This document shows, one piece after another, positions 43,390-51,836 of a stretch of DNA of 64,000 nt (position 1 is the stretch's first letter; each line of letters starts with the position of its first letter). The position numbers were made by a program, and so were the translations under genes. A model generated the notes under the pieces. That model searched no databases. It saw nothing but the letters and a program-made list of their open reading frames with translations, and had not been told where the DNA came from. Source of the DNA: Variovorax sp. Root318D1 (GTDB lineage: Bacteria; Pseudomonadota; Gammaproteobacteria; Burkholderiales; Burkholderiaceae_C); assembly GCF_001424835.1 (NCBI RefSeq), contig NZ_LMCQ01000001.1, positions 425,089 through 489,088 on the forward strand. Reading direction: 5' to 3'.

Positions 43390-46272
43390 ATGCTGAACCC
43401 ATCGCAAGAGATCGACTACGGCACGCCCAGGCGCGAGTCCACCGAGGAAGTCACACTCGAGATCGACGGCACGCCGGTGACGGTGGCCAAGGGCACCTCG
43501 CTGATGCGCGCGGCCGTCGATGCCGGCGTGCAGGTGCCCAAGCTGTGCGCGACCGACAGCCTGGAGCCCTTCGGCTCCTGCCGGCTCTGCCTGGTGGAGA
43601 TCGATGGGCGCAAGGGCTATCCGGCGTCGTGCACCACGCCGGCCGAGGCCGGCATGAAGGTGCGCACGCAAAGCCCGAAGCTGCAGGAACTGCGCAAGGG
43701 CGTGATGGAGCTCTACATCTCCGACCATCCGCTCGACTGCCTCACCTGCGCCGCCAACGGCGACTGCGAGCTGCAGGACATGGCCGGCGTGACCGGGCTG
43801 CGCAATGTGCGCTACGGCGACGGCGGCGCCAACCACCTGAACAATGCTAAGGACGAATCCAACCCCTACTTCACCTACGACCCGTCCAAGTGCATCGTCT
43901 GCAACCGCTGCGTGCGTGCGTGCGAAGAGACGCAAGGCACCTTCGCGCTCACCATCAGCGGCCGCGGCTTCGAGTCGCGCGTGTCGGCGGGGCAGGACCA
44001 GCCCTTCATGGAATCCGATTGCGTGAGCTGCGGCGCCTGCGTACAGGCCTGCCCCACCGCCACGCTGCAGGAGAAGTCGGTGATCTGGCTGGGCCAGCCC
44101 GAGCACAGCGCCATCACCACGTGCGCCTACTGCGGCGTGGGCTGCGGCTTCAAGGCCGAGATGAAGGGCAACGAAGTGGTGCGCATGGTGCCCTGGAAGG
44201 ACGGCAAGGCCAATGAAGGCCATTCGTGCGTGAAGGGCCGCTTCGCTTGGGGCTACGCCACTCACAAAGACCGGGTACTCAAGCCCATGATCCGCAGCAA
44301 GATCACCGACCCGTGGCAGGAGGTGAGCTGGGACGAAGCCGTCAATTACGCCGCCAGCGAGTTCCGCCGCATCCAGGCCAAGTACGGCACCGATTCCATC
44401 GGCGGCCTGGTGTCCTCGCGCTGCACCAACGAAGAGGGCTACCTGGTGCAGAAGCTGGTGCGCGCGGCCTTCGGCAACAACAACGTCGACACCTGCGCGC
44501 GCGTGTGCCACTCGCCCACCGGCTACGGGCTGAAGCAGACCATGGGCGAATCGGCCGGCACGCAGACCTTCAAGTCGGTCGAGAAGTCGGACGTGATCAT
44601 GGTGATCGGCGCCAACCCGTCGGATGGTCACCCGGTGTTCGCGTCGCGCATAAAGCGGCGCCTGCGCGCCGGCGCTCGGCTGATCGTGATCGACCCGCGC
44701 ACCATCGACTTGGTGAAGTCGCCGCACGTCAAGGCCGACCATCACCTCAAGCTCAAGCCCGGCACCAACGTGGCGGTGATCAGTGCGATGGCGCACGTGA
44801 TCGTGACCGAAGGTTTGGTCGACGAAGCCTTCGTGGCCGAGCGCTGCGAGGCCAAGTCGTTCAACGAGTGGCGTGAATTCGTCGCGCGCCCGGCCAACTC
44901 GCCCGAGGCGATGGAACCGGTGACGGGCGTGCCGGCCGCCGACCTGCGCGCCGCCGCGCGGCTCTTCGCACTGGGCCATGACGGCAAGCGGAATGCCGCC
45001 ATCTACTACGGCCTGGGCGTCACGGAGCACAGCCAGGGCTCGACCATGGTGATGGGCATCGCCAACCTCGCCATGGCCACCGGCAACGTGGGCCGCGAAG
45101 GCGTGGGCGTGAATCCGCTGCGCGGCCAGAACAACGTGCAGGGTTCCTGCGACATGGGGTCGTTCCCGCATGAGTTGCCGGGCTACCGCCATGTGTCCGA
45201 CAGCACCGCGCGCGGCAGCTTCGAATCCGCGTGGGGCGTGGAGCTGCGGCCTGAACCGGGCCTGCGCATTCCCAACATGTTCGATGCCGCCATCACCGGC
45301 AGCTTCAAGGGCCTGTATTGCGAAGGCGAGGACGTGGTCCAGTCGGACCCGAACACGCAGCACGTGGCCGAGGCCATGATGGCGATGGAATGCATCGTGG
45401 TGCAGGACCTGTTCCTGAACGAAACCGCCAAGTACGCGCACGTGTTCCTGCCGGGCGCGTCGTTCCTGGAGAAGGACGGCACCTTCACCAATGCCGAGCG
45501 CCGCATCTCGCGCGTCACCAAGGTCATGCCGCCCAAGGCCGGCTATGCCGACTGGGAGGTGACGCAGCTGCTCTCGAATGCGCTGGGCTACCCCATGAAC
45601 TACGCGAGCGCCGAGGAGATCATGAACGAGATCGCCGCGCTCACGCCGACCTTCACGGGCGTGAGCTACGCCAAGCTGGCAAAGCTGGGCAGCGTGCAGT
45701 GGCCGTGCAACGAGGCCGCGCCGGAGGGCACGCCGACCATGCACATCGGCGAGTTCGTGCGCGGCAAGGGCAAGTTCATCATCACGCAGTACGTGCCGAC
45801 CGACGAGAAGGTCACGCGCATGTACCCGCTGATCCTGACCACCGGGCGCATCCTCTCGCAGTACAACGTGGGCGCGCAGACCCGCCGCACCGAGAACAAC
45901 CAGTGGCACAGCGAGGACCGGCTGGAAATCCATCCGAACGACGCCGAGGACCGCGGCATCGGCGAGGGCGACTGGGTCGGCATCAAGAGCCGGGCCGGTG
46001 AAACCGTGCTGCGGGCCACCATCACCGAACGCGTGCAGCCGGGCGTGGTGTACACCACCTTCCACTTCCCCGAATCGGGCGCCAACGTGATCACCACCGA
46101 CAACTCCGACTGGGCCACCAACTGTCCCGAGTTCAAGGTGACCGCGGTGCAGGTGATGCCGGTGATGCAGCCTTCCGAATGGCAGCAGGAGTACAGCCGG
46201 TTCAATGCCCTGCAGGAAGAGCTGCTGAACAAGCGGCTCGAACAGGCGGCAGAAACGGCGGCAACCAAATGA
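43390..46272 (+). CDS. fdsA: NAD-dependent formate dehydrogenase alpha subunit (molybdenum, NuoG-like N-terminus)
   Basis: A 960-residue catalytic subunit. N-terminal [2Fe-2S] (KLCATDSLEPFGSCRLC), His-ligated cluster (HPLDCLTCAANGDC), two ferredoxin-type sites (CIVCNRCVRAC, CVSCGACVQAC) and the [4Fe-4S] site TTCAYCGVGCG precede the bis-MGD domain. The molybdenum ligand is Cys373, in CARVCHSPT, followed by His374. Arg578 in NPLRGQNN is the conserved active-site Arg. It is a Cys, not selenocysteine, enzyme; oxidises formate to CO2, and can work in reverse. AGGAGA precedes the ATG. Confidence 0.96.
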   Translation: MLNPSQEIDYGTPRRESTEEVTLEIDGTPVTVAKGTSLMRAAVDAGVQVPKLCATDSLEPFGSCRLCLVEIDGRKGYPASCTTPAEAGMKVRTQSPKLQELRKGVMELYISDHPLDCLTCAANGDCELQDMAGVTGLRNVRYGDGGANHLNNAKDESNPYFTYDPSKCIVCNRCVRACEETQGTFALTISGRGFESRVSAGQDQPFMESDCVSCGACVQACPTATLQEKSVIWLGQPEHSAITTCAYCGVGCGFKAEMKGNEVVRMVPWKDGKANEGHSCVKGRFAWGYATHKDRVLKPMIRSKITDPWQEVSWDEAVNYAASEFRRIQAKYGTDSIGGLVSSRCTNEEGYLVQKLVRAAFGNNNVDTCARVCHSPTGYGLKQTMGESAGTQTFKSVEKSDVIMVIGANPSDGHPVFASRIKRRLRAGARLIVIDPRTIDLVKSPHVKADHHLKLKPGTNVAVISAMAHVIVTEGLVDEAFVAERCEAKSFNEWREFVARPANSPEAMEPVTGVPAADLRAAARLFALGHDGKRNAAIYYGLGVTEHSQGSTMVMGIANLAMATGNVGREGVGVNPLRGQNNVQGSCDMGSFPHELPGYRHVSDSTARGSFESAWGVELRPEPGLRIPNMFDAAITGSFKGLYCEGEDVVQSDPNTQHVAEAMMAMECIVVQDLFLNETAKYAHVFLPGASFLEKDGTFTNAERRISRVTKVMPPKAGYADWEVTQLLSNALGYPMNYASAEEIMNEIAALTPTFTGVSYAKLAKLGSVQWPCNEAAPEGTPTMHIGEFVRGKGKFIITQYVPTDEKVTRMYPLILTTGRILSQYNVGAQTRRTENNQWHSEDRLEIHPNDAEDRGIGEGDWVGIKSRAGETVLRATITERVQPGVVYTTFHFPESGANVITTDNSDWATNCPEFKVTAVQVMPVMQPSEWQQEYSRFNALQEELLNKRLEQAAETAATK

Positions 46273-47105
46273 ACCTGGCCGACGTACCGCTGCGGCCTGG
46301 AGGCGCGGAGCTCTTGCCCGTGCGCGGCGTGCGCGCACGTCAGGCTTTCGACAACCGCGACTGGGTGGCCGTGGAGGTGCCGGTCGCGCTGGAGTTCAAT
46401 GGCATTGCGCACGCCGTGATGCTTGCAACGCCGACCGACTTGGCCGACTTTGCGCTGGGCTTCGCGCTCAGCGAGGGCATCCTGCTCGGGCGCGGTGAGC
46501 TCTACGGCATCGAGGAGGAGTTCGCGCCCGAAGGCATCACGCTCAAGCTCGACGTGGCGAGCGCGGCCTTCGCGCGGCTGAAGGAACGCCGCCGCTCGAT
46601 GGCCGGACGCACCGGCTGCGGGTTGTGCGGCACCGAAAGCCTGGCGCACGTCGCGCGTGCGCTGCCTCCCCTGCCGCGCGGCCCGGCGCTTTCGAAGAAC
46701 GCCGTCGCCCGCGGCATGCGGGAGCTTGCATCGCTGCAGGTGCTGCAGAAGGTCACCGGCGCCGTGCACGCGGCGGCCTGGTGCACCGCGAATGGCGAAG
46801 CCCTGCTGGTGCGCGAGGACGTCGGGCGGCACAACGCGCTCGACAAGCTCGTGGGCGCGCTCGCAAAAAGCACGGTGGATGCCGCCACGGGCTTCATCGC
46901 CGTGACCAGCCGCGCGAGTTTCGAGATGGTGCAAAAGACCGTCGCAGCCGGCGTGCCGCTGCTGGCGGCGGTGTCGGCCTCGACCTCGCTGGCCACGACG
47001 GTGGCGCTAGACGCCGGCCTGACGCTGGCGGGCTTCGTGCGCGGCGACGACCTGGTCATCTACACCCACCCGTGGCGGCTGAACGGCTCGCCTGCCAACG
47101 TCTGA
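46269..47105 (+). CDS. fdhD: formate dehydrogenase accessory sulfurtransferase FdhD (FdsC)
   Basis: A 278-residue protein needed for FDH activity. It transfers sulfur from a cysteine desulfurase to the molybdenum cofactor. The CxxC pair lies in GRTGCGLCGTES. FALGFALSEGI, REDVGRHNALDKLVG and SRASFEMVQKT are family signatures. The ATG overlaps the fdsA stop by ATGA, tying maturation to catalytic-subunit synthesis. Confidence 0.96.
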   Translation: MNLADVPLRPGGAELLPVRGVRARQAFDNRDWVAVEVPVALEFNGIAHAVMLATPTDLADFALGFALSEGILLGRGELYGIEEEFAPEGITLKLDVASAAFARLKERRRSMAGRTGCGLCGTESLAHVARALPPLPRGPALSKNAVARGMRELASLQVLQKVTGAVHAAAWCTANGEALLVREDVGRHNALDKLVGALAKSTVDAATGFIAVTSRASFEMVQKTVAAGVPLLAAVSASTSLATTVALDAGLTLAGFVRGDDLVIYTHPWRLNGSPANV

Positions 47106-47116
47106 GGTTTTCTGCA

Positions 47117-47341
47117 ATGCACGTCGAACAGTTGATTCGCATGGTGAACCAGATGGGCAGCTTCTTCGAAGCCATGCCCGACCGCAGCGAGGCCCTGCAT
47201 GACCTGGCGCAGCATCTCAAGCGATTCTGGGAGCCGCGCATGCGCAGGGAGCTGCTCGCGCACCTGGATGCCGACGGATCCGGGGAACTGAACCCGGTCT
47301 CGGCCGAAGCGATCCGGATTCACCGGGCGCTGCTCGAATAG
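47117..47341 (+). CDS. fdsD: formate dehydrogenase delta subunit
   Basis: A 74-residue protein, MHVEQLIRMVNQMGSFFEAMPDRSEALHDLAQHLKRFWEPRMRRELLAH, matching the small FdsD subunit family. It is 11 bp after fdhD and closes the operon. FdsD is required for activity and is thought to assist cofactor binding, though its exact role is unsettled. Confidence 0.93.
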   Translation: MHVEQLIRMVNQMGSFFEAMPDRSEALHDLAQHLKRFWEPRMRRELLAHLDADGSGELNPVSAEAIRIHRALLE

Positions 47342-47387
47342 CGCGTCCGCCCGTATCCAGCGCTGCGCCCCGGGGTAACCTCGCGGC

Positions 47388-48608
47388 ATGGATTCCCTGA
47401 TTGCCGCCTCCGCGCGCGCGCTCGCGGCCGGCGACGCACTCGGCGCCCTCAAGCGGGTCGCCCTGCGCGAAGACCCGCCCGCGCTGGCCCTGCGCGGCAT
47501 CGCGATGGCCCAGCTGGGCGAGCATCCGCGCGCGCGCGAACTGCTGCGGCGCGCCAGCCGCGGCTTCGGGGTCCATGAAGAACTGGCGCGCGCACGCTGC
47601 GTCGTGGCCGAGGCCGAGGTGGCCATGGCCATGCGCGATTTCGGCGGCTCGCCGCGCGCGCTGGCGGCGGCGGCGGATACGCTCGATGCGCACGCTGACC
47701 GCGCCAATGCGTTGCAGGCGCGGCTCATCGCGGCGCGGCGGCTGCTGCTGCTCGGCCGATTGGAAGCGGCCGCGGCTGCACTGGCGCCGCTGGACGCACG
47801 CGACCTGCCTCCTTCGCTGGCGGCGGTGGCCGAACTCACCACGGCAGAACTGGCGCTGCGCTCGCTGCGCATCGGTCCGGCACGCGCTGCGCTCGCCCGC
47901 GCGCACGAGGCGGCCGGCCGCGCGCGCGTGCCGGCGCTGCTGGCTGAGGTTGCGGAGACGCAGGCCGCACTCGACCGCCCCGCCGCCCGGCGCCTCTTTC
48001 CCGGTGGCGAGCAGGCGCTGCGTCTGGGTGAAGTCGCGGCGCTGCTGGCATCGAATGCGCTGGTGGTCGACGCCTGCCGCCGCGGCGTGGGTGCCAGCGA
48101 TTCTTGGCGGCCGCTGGCGCGCCGGCCGGTGCTCTTTGCACTGGCGCGTGCATTGGCCGAGGCGTGGCCCGGGGACGTCGATCGCGAAGCCTTGATCGCT
48201 TACGCGTTCAACACCCGCCGCCCGGACGAGACGCATCGCGCGCGCCTGCGGGTCGAGATCGGCCGCCTGCGCGCGCTGATCGCCCCGCAAGCCGGCATCG
48301 AGGCCACGGCACGCGGCTTTGCGCTCAAGCCGCGCGACACACGCGACGTGGTCGTGCTCGCACCGCCCATCGACGGCGAGCAGGCCTCTCTGGTGGCGCT
48401 GTTGTCCGATGGCGCGGCGTGGTCGACCTCGGCGCTCGCGCTGGCATTGGATGCGAGCCAGCGCACAGTCCAGCGCGCGCTCGTCGAGCTGGAAGCCGAA
48501 GGCCGGGTGCGCTCGATCGGCCGGGCGCGGGCGCAGCGCTGGCTGGCACCGCCGCTCGCGGGATTCACGACGATCTTGTTACTCCCCGCCGCGCTGCCGA
48601 TTGAATAG
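47388..48608 (+). CDS. TPR-like regulator with OmpR/SARP-like and winged-helix DNA-binding parts
   Basis: A 406-residue alanine-rich cytoplasmic protein. Residues 1-200 are helical hairpins resembling TPR repeats (RALAAGDALGALKRV, AMAQLGEHPRARELLRRA, AALAPLDARDLPPS). Residues about 245-320 look like the OmpR/SARP DNA-binding fold (WPGDVDREALIAYAFNTRRPDETHRARLRVEIGRLRALI). The C-terminal part (345-400) is a second winged helix (AWSTSALALALDASQRTVQRALVELEAEGRVRSIG). It precedes, by 51 bp, a beta-propeller gene and DUF899 gene, so it probably regulates them. Confidence 0.75.
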   Translation: MDSLIAASARALAAGDALGALKRVALREDPPALALRGIAMAQLGEHPRARELLRRASRGFGVHEELARARCVVAEAEVAMAMRDFGGSPRALAAAADTLDAHADRANALQARLIAARRLLLLGRLEAAAAALAPLDARDLPPSLAAVAELTTAELALRSLRIGPARAALARAHEAAGRARVPALLAEVAETQAALDRPAARRLFPGGEQALRLGEVAALLASNALVVDACRRGVGASDSWRPLARRPVLFALARALAEAWPGDVDREALIAYAFNTRRPDETHRARLRVEIGRLRALIAPQAGIEATARGFALKPRDTRDVVVLAPPIDGEQASLVALLSDGAAWSTSALALALDASQRTVQRALVELEAEGRVRSIGRARAQRWLAPPLAGFTTILLLPAALPIE

Positions 48609-48659
48609 AGTTGTCTCCACGGCACCGATCCCGGCGCCCGCCCACACAAGGAGCAACTG

Positions 48660-49343
48660 ATGAACAGCACCACAGCCAGCAAGAAAGACAAGTCCCCGGT
48701 CGTGCCGCGTGCGGCCGAGATCGTGCGTGAATACGGGCCCTTTGGCGGTGACGGCAGCGTGGCCGGCGTGACCCACGACGGCCAGCGCGTCTGGGCGGCC
48801 GCGGGGACGAAGCTGGTCGCCTTCGATCCTGCGAGCGGCGAGACCACGCGCACCCTCGATTGCGTCTGCGATGCGGGTACCGCCTTCGACGGCACCTATC
48901 TCTACCAAATTGCCGAGGCGCGCATCGACAAGATCGATCCGGCCAGCGGCAAGGTGCTGTCATCGATCCCCGCGCCCGGCCACGGCGGCGACTCGGGCCT
49001 GACCTGGGCCGAGGGCAGCCTGTGGGTCGGGCAGCATCGCGATCGAAAGATCCATCAGATCGATCCGGTGAGCGGCGCAGTGTTGCGCACCATTGAATCG
49101 AACCGCTTCGTCACCGGCGTGACCTGGGTCGATGGCGAGCTGTGGCACGGCACCTGGGAGAACGACGAGAGCGAGCTGCGCCGCATCGACCCCGCCGACG
49201 GCGCCGTGCTCGAGCGCCTGGAGATGCCGCGTGGCGCAGGCGTGAGCGGGCTCGAGTCCGATGGCGCCGACCTCTTCTATTGCGGTGGCGGCGGCAGCGG
49301 CAAGGTCCGCGCCGTGCGGCGCCCGAGAGCCACCAAGGCCTGA
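48660..49343 (+). CDS. beta-propeller protein, SMP-30/NHL-like
   Basis: A 227-residue protein with four to five repeats of the type (D/E)P(A/V)SGxVLxxI: LVAFDPASGETTRTLD, RIDKIDPASGKVLSSIPAP, KIHQIDPVSGAVLRTIES, ELRRIDPADGAVLERLEMP. Each repeat is preceded by a (L/V)W-x-(G/A) strand. The ATG has AAGGAG at 6 bp. There is no signal peptide. It belongs with glutamine-cyclotransferase-like or SMP-30-like propellers; catalytic activity is not evident. It is 18 bp upstream of the DUF899 gene. Confidence 0.82.
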   Translation: MNSTTASKKDKSPVVPRAAEIVREYGPFGGDGSVAGVTHDGQRVWAAAGTKLVAFDPASGETTRTLDCVCDAGTAFDGTYLYQIAEARIDKIDPASGKVLSSIPAPGHGGDSGLTWAEGSLWVGQHRDRKIHQIDPVSGAVLRTIESNRFVTGVTWVDGELWHGTWENDESELRRIDPADGAVLERLEMPRGAGVSGLESDGADLFYCGGGGSGKVRAVRRPRATKA

Positions 49344-49361
49344 CAAGCGAAGGAGAAACGC

Positions 49362-50159
49362 ATGAACACCGCCATCGCCGAAACCAGTGCCGCCAACCAT
49401 CCCGTCGTGTCCAAGGACCGATGGCTCGCCCAGCACAAGGCGCTGCTGGCGCGCGAAAAGGAACTGACCCACCTGCGCGACCAGATCGCCCGCGAGCGTC
49501 GCGCGCTGCCGTGGAGCCGCATCGACAAGAGCTACGTCTTCGACACACCCGAGGGCCCGCGCGCGTTGGCCGACCTGTTCGAAGGCCGGCGCCAGCTGCT
49601 GGTGCAGCACTTCATGCTCGGCCCCGATTGGGAGCAAGGCTGCCCAAGCTGCTCCTTCATGTCCGATCACCTGGACGGAATGAAGGTGCACCTGGAGAAC
49701 CGAGACGTCACGCTGTTGGCCGTCTCGCGCGCGCCGCTGGACCAGATCGAGCGCTTTCGCCGTCGCATGGGCTGGCAGTTCAAGTGGGTGTCGTCGCATG
49801 GCAGCGACTTCAACTATGACTTCAACGTCAGCTTCAAGCCGCAGGAGTGGGCCGATGGCAAGGGCGAGGTCTACTACAACTACAGCGTGCGCCCCTTCCC
49901 GGCGCAAGAGGCACCCGGCATCAGCGTGTTCTACAAAGACGATGCGGGCGAGGTCTTTCACACCTACTCGACCTACGAGCGCGGCGTGGAAGCCATGATG
50001 GGCACCTACAACCTGCTCGACCTCACGCCCAAGGGAAGGAACGAACCCAACCCGGTCCATGCGATGGACTGGGTGCGGCACCACGACCGCTACGAGTCCC
50101 CGGCGTCGGCCGCGAAGCCGGCGGCCGCTGCGGGCTCGTGCTGCCACGGATCCGACTGA
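49362..50159 (+). CDS. DUF899-family thioredoxin-like protein
   Basis: A 265-residue protein with all the family landmarks: EKELTHLRDQIARERRALPW, DKSYVFDTPEGPRALADLFEGRRQLLVQHFMLGP, GCPSCSFMSDHLDG, LLAVSRAPLDQIERFRRRMGW, and WVSSHGSDFNYDFNVSF. The CPSC pair sits where a thioredoxin-type active site would. Function is unestablished; redox or dithiol chemistry is plausible. AAGGAGA precedes the ATG. It is in tandem with the propeller and followed by a membrane-protein gene. Confidence 0.92.
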   Translation: MNTAIAETSAANHPVVSKDRWLAQHKALLAREKELTHLRDQIARERRALPWSRIDKSYVFDTPEGPRALADLFEGRRQLLVQHFMLGPDWEQGCPSCSFMSDHLDGMKVHLENRDVTLLAVSRAPLDQIERFRRRMGWQFKWVSSHGSDFNYDFNVSFKPQEWADGKGEVYYNYSVRPFPAQEAPGISVFYKDDAGEVFHTYSTYERGVEAMMGTYNLLDLTPKGRNEPNPVHAMDWVRHHDRYESPASAAKPAAAAGSCCHGSD

Positions 50160-50180
50160 ACCTGTCCTCGAGAGCGTCTC

Positions 50181-50777
50181 ATGGCAAACCTTTGGCCATG
50201 GCTCGTGGTGGCAGGCGTCGGTGCCCTTCACGGCCTGAACCCCGCCACTGGCTGGATGTGGGCCGCGGCCTGGGGTGTGCGCTCGCGCGACCGCACGCAA
50301 GCCTTGCGGGCGCTGGTGCCGATCGCCATCGGGCACGCCGCCTCGGTGGCGTTCGTGGCCGCGGCGGTGGCCTTCGGGCTGTCGATGGACCGCGTCGTGC
50401 TTCAGATTTCGGCTGGCGTGCTGATCGTCGTCTTCGCGGCGCTTCACTTGTCGAGCCGCACACCGGGTGCGGCGCGCGGGCCGGCCGGTCACGCCGGGAT
50501 GGCGGTCTGGTCCTTCATGATGTCCACCGCGCACGGCGCGGGCCTGATGCTGGTGCCGGCGCTGATCCCGCTGTGCATGGGTGACGCGTCGGCCCGCGAG
50601 ATCGGCGCATCGGGCTCGCTGCTGCTGGCGTTCGCGGCGGTCGGCGTTCATACCGCGGCCATGCTGGCCGTGACCGGTGCGATCGCGGTCGGTGCCTGCC
50701 GCGGCTTCGATGCCGGCGCGCGCTGGCTGTCGAAGCTCAAGCGGAAGCCGTCAGCTGCGCCCGCGCATCGCTCTTGA
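50181..50777 (+). CDS. conserved membrane protein with HGLNPA motif
   Basis: A 198-residue protein with five to six hydrophobic segments. The N-terminal segment carries ALHGLNPATGWMWAA, and the middle has FMMSTAHGAGLMLVPALIP. Histidines in helices at these places are reminiscent of nickel/cobalt or cation exporters, but there is no safe match. It is last in the plus-strand set (regulator, propeller, DUF899, membrane protein) and convergent with a Bug gene 23 bp away. Confidence 0.75.
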   Translation: MANLWPWLVVAGVGALHGLNPATGWMWAAAWGVRSRDRTQALRALVPIAIGHAASVAFVAAAVAFGLSMDRVVLQISAGVLIVVFAALHLSSRTPGAARGPAGHAGMAVWSFMMSTAHGAGLMLVPALIPLCMGDASAREIGASGSLLLAFAAVGVHTAAMLAVTGAIAVGACRGFDAGARWLSKLKRKPSAAPAHRS

Positions 50778-50800
50778 CCCGGCCCATTCGACGAAACGTA

Positions 50801-51781
50801 TCAGGACTCCGCCGTAAAGCCGACGAGTTTGATCAAGCGGCGCCATTCCTCGGTATCGGCCTTGATGAGGTCGGCCAGAGCTTGCGGAGTGCTGGATTTC
50901 GCAGTCATGCCGACGTCTCCCAATGCAGCGATCATTTCCCCCTGCGCCAGAACTGGCTGAACATAGGCAGCTGCGCGACGCACGATATCTTGTGAGGTCC
51001 TTCCCGGAAGGAACAAGCCAAACGACTCCGTGGCCGTGATTGCATATCCCTGCTCACGGTACGTGGGCACTTCGGGAACGAACGCGTTGCGGCCATTCCC
51101 CGAAACAGCGATGAGTCGAAGCCTTCCGCTTTTGAGATGCGGCAGGAAGCTTCCCACGGTCGATGAATAAGCGGACACCTGGCCGCCCATCAGGTCCTGC
51201 AGTCCGGGCGCGTCTCCGCGATAGCCGACATGCGTCAATTCGGTGTTTGAAAGCTTGGATAGCAGGATGCCAAGCAGATGGGGCGTGGAGCCTGCGGCGG
51301 GCGAGCCAAAGTTGGCGTGGGTCGGATTCGCCTTGCACCAGGCGATGTAGTCCTTGATACCCCGTACGCTCGCAGGTACTGCCGGGCCCACGGCGAACCC
51401 GAAGGCGAACGAGCAGATCGAAGACACGGGCGCCACGTCCTCTGCGACGTAGGGGAGCTTGCGGTAGGTAAAGGGATAGACGGAGAACGGCGCGGTGGGC
51501 GACAACAGCAAGGTGTTCCCATCCGGCGCACTGTCCTTCAGCGCCGAAATGGAAATTTGCATGGCCGCGCCTGGCTTGTTTTCGACCACGACGGTGTTTG
51601 CGTAGCTGCCTCGCAGCTTTTCGGCCAAACGTCGCGCCACCGCGTCCGTGGCGCCTCCTGGCGGAAAGCCGACCAGTATTCTCGCGAGCGGCGTGCCTTG
51701 CGAATGCGCATCGCGCATCGGGGTCGTGCCGAGGGCCGCCATGGCGGCGAGCTGGCTTGCAAATGTGCGGCGTGTGGGCAT
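50801..51781 (-). CDS. Bug/TctC-type periplasmic solute receptor
   Basis: A 326-residue receptor. AGGAGA lies 6 bp before MPTRRTFASQLAAMAALG, an apparent twin-arginine-like signal. Landmarks are RILVGFPPGGATDAVARRL, VVENKPGAAMQIS, SAPDGNTLLL and NFGSPAAGSTPHLLG. It follows the aldehyde dehydrogenase gene by 55 bp in the same direction and is probably the uptake component of the alcohol-oxidation set. Confidence 0.92.
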   Translation of the reverse strand: MPTRRTFASQLAAMAALGTTPMRDAHSQGTPLARILVGFPPGGATDAVARRLAEKLRGSYANTVVVENKPGAAMQISISALKDSAPDGNTLLLSPTAPFSVYPFTYRKLPYVAEDVAPVSSICSFAFGFAVGPAVPASVRGIKDYIAWCKANPTHANFGSPAAGSTPHLLGILLSKLSNTELTHVGYRGDAPGLQDLMGGQVSAYSSTVGSFLPHLKSGRLRLIAVSGNGRNAFVPEVPTYREQGYAITATESFGLFLPGRTSQDIVRRAAAYVQPVLAQGEMIAALGDVGMTAKSSTPQALADLIKADTEEWRRLIKLVGFTAES

Positions 51782-51836
51782 CTCTTTGTCTCCTGGCGTT
51801 GGCCGTCGGCCTTGTTCTTGTAGATAGAGCGGCACG

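Noticed and set aside
41523..43391. A long minus-strand frame opposite fdsB
   Set aside because: Shadow frame with no domain; fdsB is intact on the other strand.
43306..46338. A 1010-codon open frame on the minus strand opposite fdsA
   Set aside because: It is the antisense shadow of a GC-rich, well-conserved gene; its product is His/Arg/Gly-rich with no domain, and fdsA is complete on the plus strand.
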